64,000 nt of DNA, from positions 25,541 to 89,540 of the forward strand of contig NZ_JPRO01000011.1 in the NCBI RefSeq assembly GCF_000737785.1, written 5' to 3'. A model generated the notes under the pieces. It ran no database searches, was not told the DNA's origin, and was given only the letters and a program-made list of their open reading frames with translations. Below, one piece after another: positions 26,063 to 35,155 of this stretch (positions are counted from its first letter, which is position 1; every line of letters begins with the position of its first letter). A program made the position numbers and the translations under genes. Source of the DNA: Chryseobacterium luteum (GTDB taxonomy: Bacteria > Bacteroidota > Bacteroidia > Flavobacteriales > Weeksellaceae).

Positions 26063-27604
26063 ATGTCAATTAAAAATATATATGTAGCAGCCGTACTTTC
26101 GCTGGCAACATTCTCCTGTCAGAATCACGATTCTGATACGGAGGTTAATCCGGAAGATATTTACAGCAAAACCAATATCTTTCCACAGCCGCCCAATCAA
26201 TGGATGGGAGAGAATAATCCTTACTACACAGAAGGTTATGCAGGAGACGTAATGCCTTATTATGAAAACGGGAAGTTCCATCTTTTCTTTCTCCACGATG
26301 CAAAAACAAAACCTGCAGGAGAAGGATTTCACGATATTCACAGCTTTGAGACGGGTAATTTTACAGATTTTACTTATCAGGGAAGACAGATTCCTTACGG
26401 AACTTCATCAGAAGCTGATTTCGGAGTAGGAACGGGAAGCCTTGTAAAGGTTGGAAGTACCTATTATTACTATTATACGGGTCATAATGAAGTAGCTTCG
26501 TTCCTTTCAGGAAATCCAAGGGAGAGCGTTCTGTTGGCAACAAGTACGGATATGAAAAACTGGACGAAGGTCAAGAATTTTAAAATCACTGCTCCGACAG
26601 GATATTATGATTATGAATTCCGTGATCCGCACGTTTTCTTTAATTCTGAAGACGGAAAATACTGGATGCTGGTTTCTGCTCAGACCTCTGATAAAAAAGC
26701 GGTCGTGCTGAAATTTACCACCACCAATCCTGCAACCGGAAACTGGACTGTAGAAAATCCGATTTATACAACCAGCTCTTCCGAAAATTATATTATGCTG
26801 GAATGCCCGGACCTTTTCAAAATGGGCAATTATTGGTATCTTGTTTTTTCTGAAAACTGGAGCAGCAGTGCCGGAACGCATTACCGCATTTCGACTTCAC
26901 CAAACGGACCTTGGACTACGCCTCAAAATGACCGTCTTGACGGCTCTTATCTCTATGCAGCCAAAACGGTTTCGGATAATATAAACCGTTATCTGGTAGG
27001 ATGGACTGCAAGAAAAGCACCTGAAAATAATACCGGTGGAAAAGACTGGGCAGGAAATATTGTTACTCACAGACTGGTTCAGAATTCAGACGGTACACTG
27101 GCTGTAAAACCGGTTTCAGGATTACCATCTGTGTTTGGTCAGAATGCTGTGCTGTCAGTTGATAAAATCACTGGAAATGCTTCTCAGAATGGAAGTAGCT
27201 TTAATTTATCTGCCAATTCTCAGGTCACTTTTTCGAAACTTCAAAAAGCTAATCAGATTAACTTTACATTGAATGTATCTGCCGGAAAAGCAGGAATTAT
27301 TCTGGCACACGATACCGACGCCGGAAGCGGAGTTAAGATTGCGTTTGAACCTGCAAATAACAGAATCGCAGCTTATGTAATGAATTCCGGTTCTGAGGAT
27401 CTTATGAATTCTTATTCGTTAAGTTCGGTTTCCGGGACATCATATACTGTAACGGCTTCCATAAGCAACGATGTTTGTGTGGTCTATATCAATGATAAAA
27501 TAGCGTTCACCAACAGAATTTATAATATTGTTAATAAAAAATGGAGTATTTTTAGTTCTTCAGAGAGTTCATTCAGTAATATCAATATCAAAAATCCCAA
27601 TTAA
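26063..27604 (+). CDS. GH32 surface lipoprotein, probable endo-levanase
   Basis: 513 residues with a lipobox cysteine at C19 (TFSCQNHD), which places it on the cell surface. The propeller carries the nucleophile D62 in GYAGDVMPYY, in place of the classic WMNDPNG, then FRDP (D188) and the acid/base E247 in LECPDLF. The relaxed first motif and the surface anchoring resemble the endo-levanase BT1760 rather than exo-fructosidases. A C-terminal beta-sandwich occupies about 360-513. Predicted role: cut extracellular levan into oligosaccharides for SusCD. The stop codon overlaps the start of the fructokinase gene by one base (TAATG), so the two are translationally coupled. Confidence 0.88.
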   Translation: MSIKNIYVAAVLSLATFSCQNHDSDTEVNPEDIYSKTNIFPQPPNQWMGENNPYYTEGYAGDVMPYYENGKFHLFFLHDAKTKPAGEGFHDIHSFETGNFTDFTYQGRQIPYGTSSEADFGVGTGSLVKVGSTYYYYYTGHNEVASFLSGNPRESVLLATSTDMKNWTKVKNFKITAPTGYYDYEFRDPHVFFNSEDGKYWMLVSAQTSDKKAVVLKFTTTNPATGNWTVENPIYTTSSSENYIMLECPDLFKMGNYWYLVFSENWSSSAGTHYRISTSPNGPWTTPQNDRLDGSYLYAAKTVSDNINRYLVGWTARKAPENNTGGKDWAGNIVTHRLVQNSDGTLAVKPVSGLPSVFGQNAVLSVDKITGNASQNGSSFNLSANSQVTFSKLQKANQINFTLNVSAGKAGIILAHDTDAGSGVKIAFEPANNRIAAYVMNSGSEDLMNSYSLSSVSGTSYTVTASISNDVCVVYINDKIAFTNRIYNIVNKKWSIFSSSESSFSNINIKNPN

Positions 27605-28515
27605 TGTTTATCAATAAGAAAATTAATGTAATAAGTTTTGGCGAAGTACTTTTCGATGTTTTTGGAGAAGAGAAAAAAATTGGCGGAGCTCCTCTCAATC
27701 TGGCTCTCAGAACGGCTTCGTATGGCTTTCCCGTTGCAATGATCAGTGCCGTAGGAAATGATGAAGACGGAAAGGTAATCCTGGATTACACCAAAGAAAA
27801 TGCTCTTGAAACCACCGGAATCATTATTTCTCAGGAATATGAGACAGGAATTGTTCAGGTTTCTTTAAATGAACGTGGTTCTGCGACATACGAGATTAAA
27901 TTTCCTTCTGCGTGGGATTTTATCAGTGTTGATGAAAAAATAATGGATACCGTAAAAGAGGCTGATGTTTTTTTCTTTGGAAGCCTTGCCTGCAGAAATG
28001 AGGTTTCTCAAAAGACGCTTTTCTCCCTATTAGATTCCAACGATAAAATGTTTAAAGTTTTTGATGTGAATTTAAGAAAGCCATTTTACAATATCCAGCT
28101 TCTGGAAAAGCTTATGAACAGAGCAGATTTTATTAAATTCAATGATGAGGAAATCCTGGAAATTGCTACCGGAATGGGATTTGAATCTGAGGATCTGGAA
28201 TCAAATATCAAATTTATATCAGAAAAAACAAACACACCTGCAATCTGTGTAACTCTAGGAAAGCACGGATCTATCTTGCTGTGGAATGATCAATTGTACA
28301 GACACGAAGGTTATCCTGTGAAAGTAGCAGATACAGTAGGAGCAGGAGATTCTTTCTTGGCCAGCCTGATTGCGAAACTGCTTTCAGATAAAAACCCGGA
28401 TGAAGCTCTTAATTTTGCCAGTGCCGTTGGTGCTTTGGTAGCGAGCTATTCTGGTGCAAATCCTAAAATAGAAAATTCTGAAATTGATGCATTTTTGAAA
28501 GAGAATGCTTATTGA
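27604..28515 (+). CDS. PfkB-family fructokinase
   Basis: 303 residues in the ribokinase/PfkB fold. The N-terminal GG motif is KIGGAPLNLALR (near residue 23). The C-terminal signature DTVGAGDSF carries the catalytic base D249 and the anion hole. The short alpha/beta lid suits fructokinases. It probably phosphorylates cytoplasmic fructose to fructose-6-phosphate, the last step of this locus, equivalent to BT1757. It starts within the stop codon of the endo-GH32 gene and is followed by a strong terminator that closes the operon. Confidence 0.93.
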   Translation: MFINKKINVISFGEVLFDVFGEEKKIGGAPLNLALRTASYGFPVAMISAVGNDEDGKVILDYTKENALETTGIIISQEYETGIVQVSLNERGSATYEIKFPSAWDFISVDEKIMDTVKEADVFFFGSLACRNEVSQKTLFSLLDSNDKMFKVFDVNLRKPFYNIQLLEKLMNRADFIKFNDEEILEIATGMGFESEDLESNIKFISEKTNTPAICVTLGKHGSILLWNDQLYRHEGYPVKVADTVGAGDSFLASLIAKLLSDKNPDEALNFASAVGALVASYSGANPKIENSEIDAFLKENAY

Positions 28516-28542
28516 TCTGATAATTTTAAATATTTCGATAAT

Positions 28543-28580
28543 AAAAGAAAACTCCTGTATTTATAGGAGTTTTCTTTTGT
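28543..28580 (+). terminator. Terminator of the fructan operon
   Basis: Perfect 14-bp arms (28543-28556 and 28565-28578) with an 8-base loop; the A/T-rich ends supply a T run on either strand. Confidence 0.85.
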
Positions 28581-28918
28581 TTGAAAGTTGAAGTTTGATT
28601 TTAATTACATAGAAGCTAAAGTTTGTCCAGCTTAAAATCCTAAAGAGAAACCATTGTTGACAATGTATCGGCTATGAGAAACTAGAATTTATAAATCGAT
28701 ATTGAATAATTTAATATTTATAATTATTTAAATTTTTATTAATTTTATTATAATAATTATAAATTATATTTTTTTCAAAATTATAACAATATGTTTTATT
28801 TATTTTTAACAATTTGTTTATTTATTTGAAAATATATTAAAATAATATTATTTGTATTGTATTTATTTGTATATTTGTAATTGTAAATGATTTAATATTT
28901 ACAAAAAATAATAGTATT
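28581..28918. other. Extremely AT-rich leader region of the ice-binding-like gene
   Basis: No gene. From about 28680 the sequence is almost pure A/T with repeated TTATTTG-like words. The best -7 box is TATATTTG at 28870-28877, but the nearest TTG is only 15 bases upstream, so the promoter is not secure. Confidence 0.45.
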
Positions 28919-30520
28919 ATGATAAAAATTATACAATTCATATTCTCTATAGCAGTAATGATTACTGCAGTAGTGTTTGCCCAGGCACCGATGCTTGGTG
29001 CTGCTGCAGATTTTGCGCTTTTTTCATCAAATGGTGCAGTAAGTAATACCGGTTTATCCCAATTGACGGGTAATGTGGGAACTAATAATGGCTCAAGTAC
29101 AAATTTCGGTAACGTAGATGGTGTAATGCATGATGCAGACGGTGCTACAGCTACAGCAGCAGCAGCGTTAACGATTGCATACAATCAATTGAATTCAGCT
29201 ATACCCAATTTCTTTCCTGCACCATTATTGGGTAACGGACAAACATTGACCGCGGGAACTTATTCTATCGGACAAAGTGCTACATTAAATAATACCTTGA
29301 CCCTTGATGGTGGAGGAAATGCGAATTCTGTTTTTATATTTAAAATTCAGGGTGCTTTTTCTTCGGCAGCCGGAGCGCAGGTATTGCTTACAAATGGTGC
29401 TTTGGCATGTAATGTATTCTGGAAAGTGGAAGGATTGGTTGACTTGGCATCCAACACATCAATGAAAGGTACGGTTATCGCAAATAATGCGGCTATCATA
29501 CTCAATACAGGAACATCACTGGAAGGTCGTGCGCTTTCTACAACGGGAGCTGTTACAGTATCCGGTGTTACTGTGAGAAAACCGATTGGTTGTGGAAGCT
29601 TGATTTTAACAGGACCGGCTCAACCGGTTTTGAATAGTGTTGCGTGTTATACCATTTTTACAGGTAATGGTACGGTTACCAACACAGGGGTTTCTTTTGT
29701 GACGGGTGATATAGGTTCTAATCTGGGTCTTACCACAGGTTTTTCTGCTCTTAATGTTGCAGGTACTATACATGCAAACCCGGACACATCAACGGCAATA
29801 TGCGCCTTAGATTTAAGCAACGTATATGCTTTTTTAAATACCCTTCCAACTGATATTGAATTGCTTTATCCAGCTGCATTTGGTCAGAATCTGGTACTTA
29901 CACCTCACACTTATCAATTAAATGGTGCAACAGTTCTTAACGGTACGGTATTTTTAAACGCTCAAAATAATCCGGATGCTGTTTTTGTAATAAAGATAAA
30001 TGGTGCTCTTTCCACAAGTACGTATGCTTCTGTAGTTTTACAGAACGGAGCCCAGGCAAAAAATGTATTCTGGAAAATTGACGGGGCTGTGAGTCTTAAC
30101 GATTATGCAAGCTTTAAAGGGACTGTGATTGGAAATAATGGAGCAATTAATATGAATATTGGTTCTACTATTGAAGGTCGTGTATTAAGTACAAGCGGTG
30201 CGATCAACACGGTTGGTATTAATGCTCAAATGACAGCCGGATGTAACAGCTCTTTATCAGTGAGTTCTGCTGTTAAAAATAAAGAAACAGCTGCTGTTTA
30301 TCCTAACCCTTTTTCATCAGTTCTGAATGTGAAGCTGGATGATAAAAGCAAAGGATCGGATCTTACAATTTATAATGCTGCGGGAACAAGAGTTTTAGGG
30401 AAAGTGTTAAATGAAACTTTAAGCTCAGTTCAGTTAAATCTTCCTGCCGGAATTTATTTTTACCAGATACAAGGTAAAGATGGTAAAGTTCAAACAGGAA
30501 AAATTATTTCTAAACCATAG
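28919..30520 (+). CDS. Secreted protein with two tandem ice-binding-like (DUF3494) domains and a type IX sorting signal
   Basis: 533 residues: signal peptide (to about 21, VVFAQA); domain one about 25-225; domain two about 235-440; C-terminal type IX secretion sorting domain about 455-533 (AAVYPNPFSSVLNV ... GIYFYQIQGKDGKVQTGKIISKP, given in parts). Each large domain shows the DUF3494 order: a threonine/asparagine-rich start (NTGLSQLTGNVGTN / NTGVSFVTGDIGSN), then LTAGTYSI / LTPHTYQL, then SVFIFKIQGAF / AVFVIKINGAL, then NVFWKVEG / NVFWKIDG, then SMKGTVIANNAAI / SFKGTVIGNNGAI, then LEGRALSTTGAV / IEGRVLSTSGAI. The family forms a beta-solenoid; characterised members bind ice, though others may be adhesins. 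It is secreted across the outer membrane and probably surface-attached. Confidence 0.9.
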   Translation: MIKIIQFIFSIAVMITAVVFAQAPMLGAAADFALFSSNGAVSNTGLSQLTGNVGTNNGSSTNFGNVDGVMHDADGATATAAAALTIAYNQLNSAIPNFFPAPLLGNGQTLTAGTYSIGQSATLNNTLTLDGGGNANSVFIFKIQGAFSSAAGAQVLLTNGALACNVFWKVEGLVDLASNTSMKGTVIANNAAIILNTGTSLEGRALSTTGAVTVSGVTVRKPIGCGSLILTGPAQPVLNSVACYTIFTGNGTVTNTGVSFVTGDIGSNLGLTTGFSALNVAGTIHANPDTSTAICALDLSNVYAFLNTLPTDIELLYPAAFGQNLVLTPHTYQLNGATVLNGTVFLNAQNNPDAVFVIKINGALSTSTYASVVLQNGAQAKNVFWKIDGAVSLNDYASFKGTVIGNNGAINMNIGSTIEGRVLSTSGAINTVGINAQMTAGCNSSLSVSSAVKNKETAAVYPNPFSSVLNVKLDDKSKGSDLTIYNAAGTRVLGKVLNETLSSVQLNLPAGIYFYQIQGKDGKVQTGKIISKP

Positions 30521-30545
30521 AATTTTATATATTTCTACATAAGAC

Positions 30546-30577
30546 AAAGTCTCACTTTTTAGTGAGACTTTTTTTTG
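30546..30577 (+). terminator. Terminator of the ice-binding-like gene
   Basis: AAAGTCTCACT (30546-30556) and AGTGAGACTTT (30561-30571), 4-base loop, followed by T6. Confidence 0.88.
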
Positions 30578-30633
30578 CATTTAAGGTTTTACATATAAAT
30601 GCGGCAATAAACCTACAACAGTTTTTGAGGTGA

Positions 30634-30864
30634 AATTATATACTTCTTTATCCTGAATTTTTAAATTTATTAGACGTTAATCTTTTATTGTTGAATTTAT
30701 CTAAGACGAAATACCAGATCTCAACATTGGATCATAGTGAAGGTCATATTTCATCGTCAAACAGACTTTCTTTTGAAATAATAAAAAAGCAGGTGGATGA
30801 AACTCCGAAAAGAATACCACCGGTCGCTTTGATAAGAATACAGTCTTCTCAAAGGAAATTTTAA
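30634..30864 (+). pseudogene. Possible gene remnant without a start codon
   Basis: A 76-codon open frame with no ATG reads like coding sequence, for example LSKTKYQISTLDHSEGHI and QVDETPKRIPPVALIRIQS, ending at a TAA at 30862. TTG codons near 30688 are the only possible starts. No domain is recognised. It may be the decayed 3' end of a gene or a chance frame; the rest of the 30521-30894 gap holds only the terminator and a -7-like TACTTTTG at 30877. Confidence 0.25.
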
Positions 30865-30894
30865 AAAAAAATATTGTACTTTTGCCCCTTCAAT

Positions 30895-31248
30895 ATGCAT
30901 AAATCACTCAAAAAATTTTTTGTTTTTTCTTTACTGATGCTGTTTTTTTACAACGTCAGCGGGATGAGTGTTTGTTTTGATCATGCCAGACATACCAAAA
31001 ATTTTTCTGCTGAATCAAAAGGATCTAAAGCACCAAAAGGCTCCACCATTTCTCAGGATGATGACTGTCAGTGTGCTCTTCATATGCAGATGCATCATGT
31101 TCTTTTACCCGAACATTTAGCCATTGAATTCCCGCTCAGTACTTTAAAAGATAATGAACTGCCTCATCCGAAGGCCATTACCTATCGTTGTTTACTCGAC
31201 TATTTCAGCTCCCGGGCTCCGCCGTTTTCTTCTGTAGCGGTAGCATAA
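30895..31248 (+). CDS. Small exported Cys/His-containing protein upstream of the TonB receptor (unknown)
   Basis: 117 residues from ATG 30895 (an upstream start at 30874 would overlap the likely promoter). An N-terminal hydrophobic segment (FFVFSLLMLFFYNVSG) is a signal peptide or anchor. The mature part has CFDHARH, then DDDCQCALHMQMHH with two cysteines, three histidines and two methionines, and later YRC. Such clusters can bind soft metals such as copper, but this is inference. The tail SSRAPPFSSVAVA is apolar. It is encoded 141 bases before the TonB-dependent receptor on the same strand, without a terminator between, so it may belong to that operon. I do not recognise the family. Confidence 0.6.
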   Translation: MHKSLKKFFVFSLLMLFFYNVSGMSVCFDHARHTKNFSAESKGSKAPKGSTISQDDDCQCALHMQMHHVLLPEHLAIEFPLSTLKDNELPHPKAITYRCLLDYFSSRAPPFSSVAVA

Positions 31249-31389
31249 TATTCTTATTTTACTATAATTAAAGAATGCAGATTTTTTGATCTGTAGGACA
31301 ATATCCGTGGAATTTTGTGTGTTAATTGATCACAAAACTTCTTTTTATTAATATTTGGCATTATTCAGTGTCAGTATCATTCTTTTTTA

Positions 31390-33705
31390 ATGAACATCAA
31401 CTATAATGATTGGGGAATAATTCAGTTTGTTTCCCATAAAAAATCAAGACTTTCTATAGCGGGCCTTACACTCTATTCATCTCTTTTTATAGCTCAGAAG
31501 ACAGAAAAAGATTCGGTTGCTGCAACCATACAAACCGTTGAGATTATTGGACGAAAATCCAAAGATTATACTTCCGGTTATTCTTTTGCCGCTACCAAAA
31601 TAGCCATGAAGAATAAAGATTTACCCTTAACCTTAAATACCGTCACCAAAGAGCTGATGAATGACCGGCAGGCATTTCAGCTTGGTGATGTGATGAAAAA
31701 TGTGACCGGTGTTTCACCGTCCAGCTACTACAATCAATATAATATCCGGGGAATCAGTCAAAATGAAGAAGGGCAGATTATTAACGGATTGAGAACGAGA
31801 CAATACTATTTTCTTCAGCCGATGACTTCCAATATTGAACGTGTGGAGGTTTTTAAAGGTCCGGCAAGCATTACCATGTCCAGCGTTGATCCCGGAGGTA
31901 CGATTAATATGGTTACCAAAAAGCCATTGCTCAACCCTCGCCATGAAGTCAGTTTTTCAGGCGGAAGTTTTGATACTTATAGAACGACCACAGATCTTAC
32001 AGGCCCTTTGAACAAGAGCAAAACCTTATTGTACCGCTTTAACGGAGCCTATCAAAAGGCAAAATCCTTTAGAGATCATGTGAATAACAGTGGAGTTTTA
32101 CTTTCTCCATCAATCACCTACATTCCCAATGAAAAAACTTCTCTGAATGTAGAGTTGATCTATAACGATCTTCACGGAAATCTGGATCGCGGGCAGCCTG
32201 TTTTTGGAGCGGTGGCAGGAAAAACAGATCTTAACAGTACACCCAAAAGCTTAAATCTCGGTGCTCCCGGTGATTATTTTAAAACAAATGAACTCATCAT
32301 TATGGGCTCGCTCGCTCATCATTTTAATAAAAATTTGAGTTTCAACGCTTCTTATATGAAGCAGTTTTGGCGTGAAAACCTGGAAGAACACCGTACAACC
32401 AATGCTTTTGTGCCCGATATGAATAATAATCCTATTCCAAGTCTGGCAATGATGCAGTTTATTCAGCGAAAACAGAACTGGGAAGTGGATAATTTGAACG
32501 CTTATTTCAATTTTAATTTTAAAACCGGGCAAGTTGAGCATCAGGCCTTAATGGGTTATGATACCCAGGTCTGGGAAAAACGGGATGGCGGGCAACAAAA
32601 TGCGGCAAGAGGCTTTATGCTGAAAGACGGCTCGGTGGCTTCCTCTTATAATCCGGCTCTGGCAGACCAATATCAAACCATTAATTATAACGGAATTTTA
32701 TTGCCCAAACCTAATGTTGCGCCTTTTGATCTGACTCCCGGGGCACAAAACCATCAAGGCACAGATTTTTATACAATGAATGTAATGACAGCCTTGCCTT
32801 CTGCTCTTACAACTACTCATGCAGGTTATATTCAGCATCTTTTTACGTGGAAAAAATTAAAAGTACTATCTGGAATCCGTCAGGAATGGTTTCGGGATGT
32901 TACCAACTTTAAAAAATCTGAGGAAACGTCATTCAAGAATGCTAAACTGCTTTACAGACTGGGGATTACCTACAGCATTACAGATGATATTAATGTGTAC
33001 GGAACCTATCTTACAGGATATCAGCCACAATCGAATACAGTAACATTAATGCCTAACACGGGAAGTTTTACGGGTTCCAAATCAGCGGCAAAATTCAAGC
33101 CTTTAACTTCAGATTTAAAGGAATTCGGGATAAAAGGCCATTTTCTCGGGAAGTTTTCGGTAAGCATGGCGGTTTATGAAATTAACCAGAAGAATATTTT
33201 AATAAATGCCAACAACCCTGCGCAGCCTGATGAATTAATACAGCGCGGAGCCGACCGGAGCCGGGGTTTTGAAGCTGAGTTTACAGGATATATTCTTCCA
33301 CAATGGCATATTTACGGCGGTTACAGCTATATCGACGCAAAAATTATAAATGATGCAAATTCTGATCTGCTCGGGAAAAGGAAAGAAAATACTTCTAAAA
33401 ATTCAGTAAACGTCTGGACACGATATAATTTTTCAAATATCAATGCATTAAAAGATTTTGGAGTGGGATTGGGCGTGCTGTATCAAAGTTCAAAAATCCC
33501 CTGGTTTACGAGAAGTTTTGAACTTCCTGCTTATACAACATTAGATGCTGCATTGTATTATACGTTTTTAAAATCAAAATTTCAACTATCTGTTAATGTG
33601 AATAATATAACCAACACGTCGTACTGGATCGGGGCTCAGAATTATCTTAGATTATTTCCGGGCTCTCCAAGAAATTATTTAGTAACGGCTGCTTATAAAT
33701 TTTAA
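31390..33705 (+). CDS. TonB-dependent receptor, siderophore-receptor type (FhuA-like)
   Basis: 771 residues. The plug domain (about 70-190) shows LNTVTKELMNDRQAFQLGDV, YNIRGISQ, NIERVEVFKGPASI and PGGTINMVTKKP, as in ferric-siderophore receptors. The barrel then runs to the C-terminal FPGSPRNYLVTAAYKF. The N-terminus is unusual: about 20 polar residues precede the hydrophobic signal region (LSIAGLTLYSSLFIAQ), and no better start codon is seen. There is no SusC-type N-terminal domain. It is followed after 3 bases by an ABC-2 exporter-type permease, an uncommon partner for such a receptor. The substrate is probably a metal chelate or another small molecule, but it is not identifiable. Confidence 0.88.
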   Translation: MNINYNDWGIIQFVSHKKSRLSIAGLTLYSSLFIAQKTEKDSVAATIQTVEIIGRKSKDYTSGYSFAATKIAMKNKDLPLTLNTVTKELMNDRQAFQLGDVMKNVTGVSPSSYYNQYNIRGISQNEEGQIINGLRTRQYYFLQPMTSNIERVEVFKGPASITMSSVDPGGTINMVTKKPLLNPRHEVSFSGGSFDTYRTTTDLTGPLNKSKTLLYRFNGAYQKAKSFRDHVNNSGVLLSPSITYIPNEKTSLNVELIYNDLHGNLDRGQPVFGAVAGKTDLNSTPKSLNLGAPGDYFKTNELIIMGSLAHHFNKNLSFNASYMKQFWRENLEEHRTTNAFVPDMNNNPIPSLAMMQFIQRKQNWEVDNLNAYFNFNFKTGQVEHQALMGYDTQVWEKRDGGQQNAARGFMLKDGSVASSYNPALADQYQTINYNGILLPKPNVAPFDLTPGAQNHQGTDFYTMNVMTALPSALTTTHAGYIQHLFTWKKLKVLSGIRQEWFRDVTNFKKSEETSFKNAKLLYRLGITYSITDDINVYGTYLTGYQPQSNTVTLMPNTGSFTGSKSAAKFKPLTSDLKEFGIKGHFLGKFSVSMAVYEINQKNILINANNPAQPDELIQRGADRSRGFEAEFTGYILPQWHIYGGYSYIDAKIINDANSDLLGKRKENTSKNSVNVWTRYNFSNINALKDFGVGLGVLYQSSKIPWFTRSFELPAYTTLDAALYYTFLKSKFQLSVNVNNITNTSYWIGAQNYLRLFPGSPRNYLVTAAYKF

Positions 33706-33708
33706 ACA

Positions 33709-35154
33709 ATGGCTACATCCACTTTACATCTGATCATCAGGAAAACTAGGCAGGACCTGATGAAAGGAAAACAAAACCTGCTGATTACCATAACCGTTCT
33801 TCTGTTTTGCATGCTGAGCATCGGTATCGGATTTACAAAATATAAAGCGACAAATTCTCAAATCGCAAAATACCGCAAAGAAGTACGGGAACAGTGGGAG
33901 CACAGGCCCGCAAAACACCCGCACAGAATGGCACATTACGGGTATCTCGTTTTCAGAATGGGGCATCCATTGAGTATTTTTGACAACGGATTGGATGATT
34001 ATCTGGGAAATGTTATTTTCCTGGAAGCTCACAAACAAAATTCTGCCAATCTTTCGGAAGCGGGCAGCTCCGGCATTTTGGTGCGCTTCGGTGCCTTTAG
34101 CAGTGCTTTTATGCTGCAGTGTCTTGTTCCGCTTATCATCTTATTTTTAGGTTTTGGGTTGATTGCCCGCGAACGGGAAGATGCTATCTTAAAAATACTC
34201 AGTACCCAGGGAGCATCGGGCAGACAAATCATCTGGGGAAAGGTTTTAGGGCTGTGGCAGTTTTCATTATTGTTTTTATTGCCTGTTTTACCTGTAGTGT
34301 TTGTTGCTGTGGTACTTTCAGAAGCTGCACCATGGACTGATATTGTTTTTAGAATGCTGGCCATTCTGCCTGCCTATATGGTGTATTATTTTTTTGTTTC
34401 CAGTCTTGCAGTTTTGGTTTCTGCATACAGTACAACTGCTTCATCGGCGTTGGTAAGCCTTATCGGAAGCTGGCTGATCCTGGTTATTTTTTTACCTAAA
34501 GGAATTCAATTTGCGGCACAGAATTTTTATCCGACCCCTTCCAGGATAGCTTTTGAAACCCTGTTAGAAAAAGATATTCTGAAAGCCGGGGACAGCCATA
34601 ATCCTGATGATCCTCATTTTAAAAAGATCAAAGATTCACTTTTAGGACATTATAAAGTAGAAACAACGAGCGAACTGCCTTTCAATTACAGCGGTTTTGT
34701 GATGAAAGAAGGAGAGAAAATAAGTTCCCGGATTTACATCAGGCATCAAAAAGAACTGGAGGAAAAGTATTATAATCAGCAGCGATTTTCAGATATAAGC
34801 GCTTTTATTGATCCGATGATTGCTGTTAAAAATTTCTCAATGACCGCTTCAGGAACGGATTACTTTTCTTACACCGAATTTCAGGAACAGGCAGAAGACT
34901 ACCGGTATAAAATGGCTCAGAAACTTAACGATCTGCAGATAGAAAAAATAAGCAATGTGAAGCCCGAAAAAGGAGGTCCTCCCGCCATCATTGAAGGAGA
35001 CAACTGGAAAAAATTCCCTGATTTCAATTATCAGTACACCTCATTTTCCAAAAGTATCAGGGAGCAGTGGATGCCTGCTGCAGCTCTTTTATTTTGGCTG
35101 ATGGTGTGTGTGCTTATGATTGAAACAGCCGGTCGGAACTTAAAATTAATTTAA
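33709..35154 (+). CDS. ABC-2 type transporter permease with DUF3526 domain (first subunit)
   Basis: 481 residues. One N-terminal transmembrane helix (about 24-43) is followed by a periplasmic segment, then a group of helices (about 130-265: LVPLIILFLGFGLIARERED, LLFLLPVLPVVFVAVV), a large extracytoplasmic insertion (about 280-455, DUF3526-like) and a last helix near 460. The ERED-ILKILSTQG turn is typical of ABC-2 permeases of the NosY/DUF3526 type. It pairs with the second permease encoded one base downstream and the ATPase that follows. Direction of transport and substrate are unknown; ABC-2 systems are normally exporters. Confidence 0.82.
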   Translation: MATSTLHLIIRKTRQDLMKGKQNLLITITVLLFCMLSIGIGFTKYKATNSQIAKYRKEVREQWEHRPAKHPHRMAHYGYLVFRMGHPLSIFDNGLDDYLGNVIFLEAHKQNSANLSEAGSSGILVRFGAFSSAFMLQCLVPLIILFLGFGLIAREREDAILKILSTQGASGRQIIWGKVLGLWQFSLLFLLPVLPVVFVAVVLSEAAPWTDIVFRMLAILPAYMVYYFFVSSLAVLVSAYSTTASSALVSLIGSWLILVIFLPKGIQFAAQNFYPTPSRIAFETLLEKDILKAGDSHNPDDPHFKKIKDSLLGHYKVETTSELPFNYSGFVMKEGEKISSRIYIRHQKELEEKYYNQQRFSDISAFIDPMIAVKNFSMTASGTDYFSYTEFQEQAEDYRYKMAQKLNDLQIEKISNVKPEKGGPPAIIEGDNWKKFPDFNYQYTSFSKSIREQWMPAAALLFWLMVCVLMIETAGRNLKLI

Positions 35155-35155
35155 A

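Noticed and set aside
28680..28918. Possible promoter array in the AT-rich leader of the ice-binding-like gene
   Set aside because: Many TATTTG-like words occur by composition alone; only one -7 box fits and its spacing to TTG is too short.
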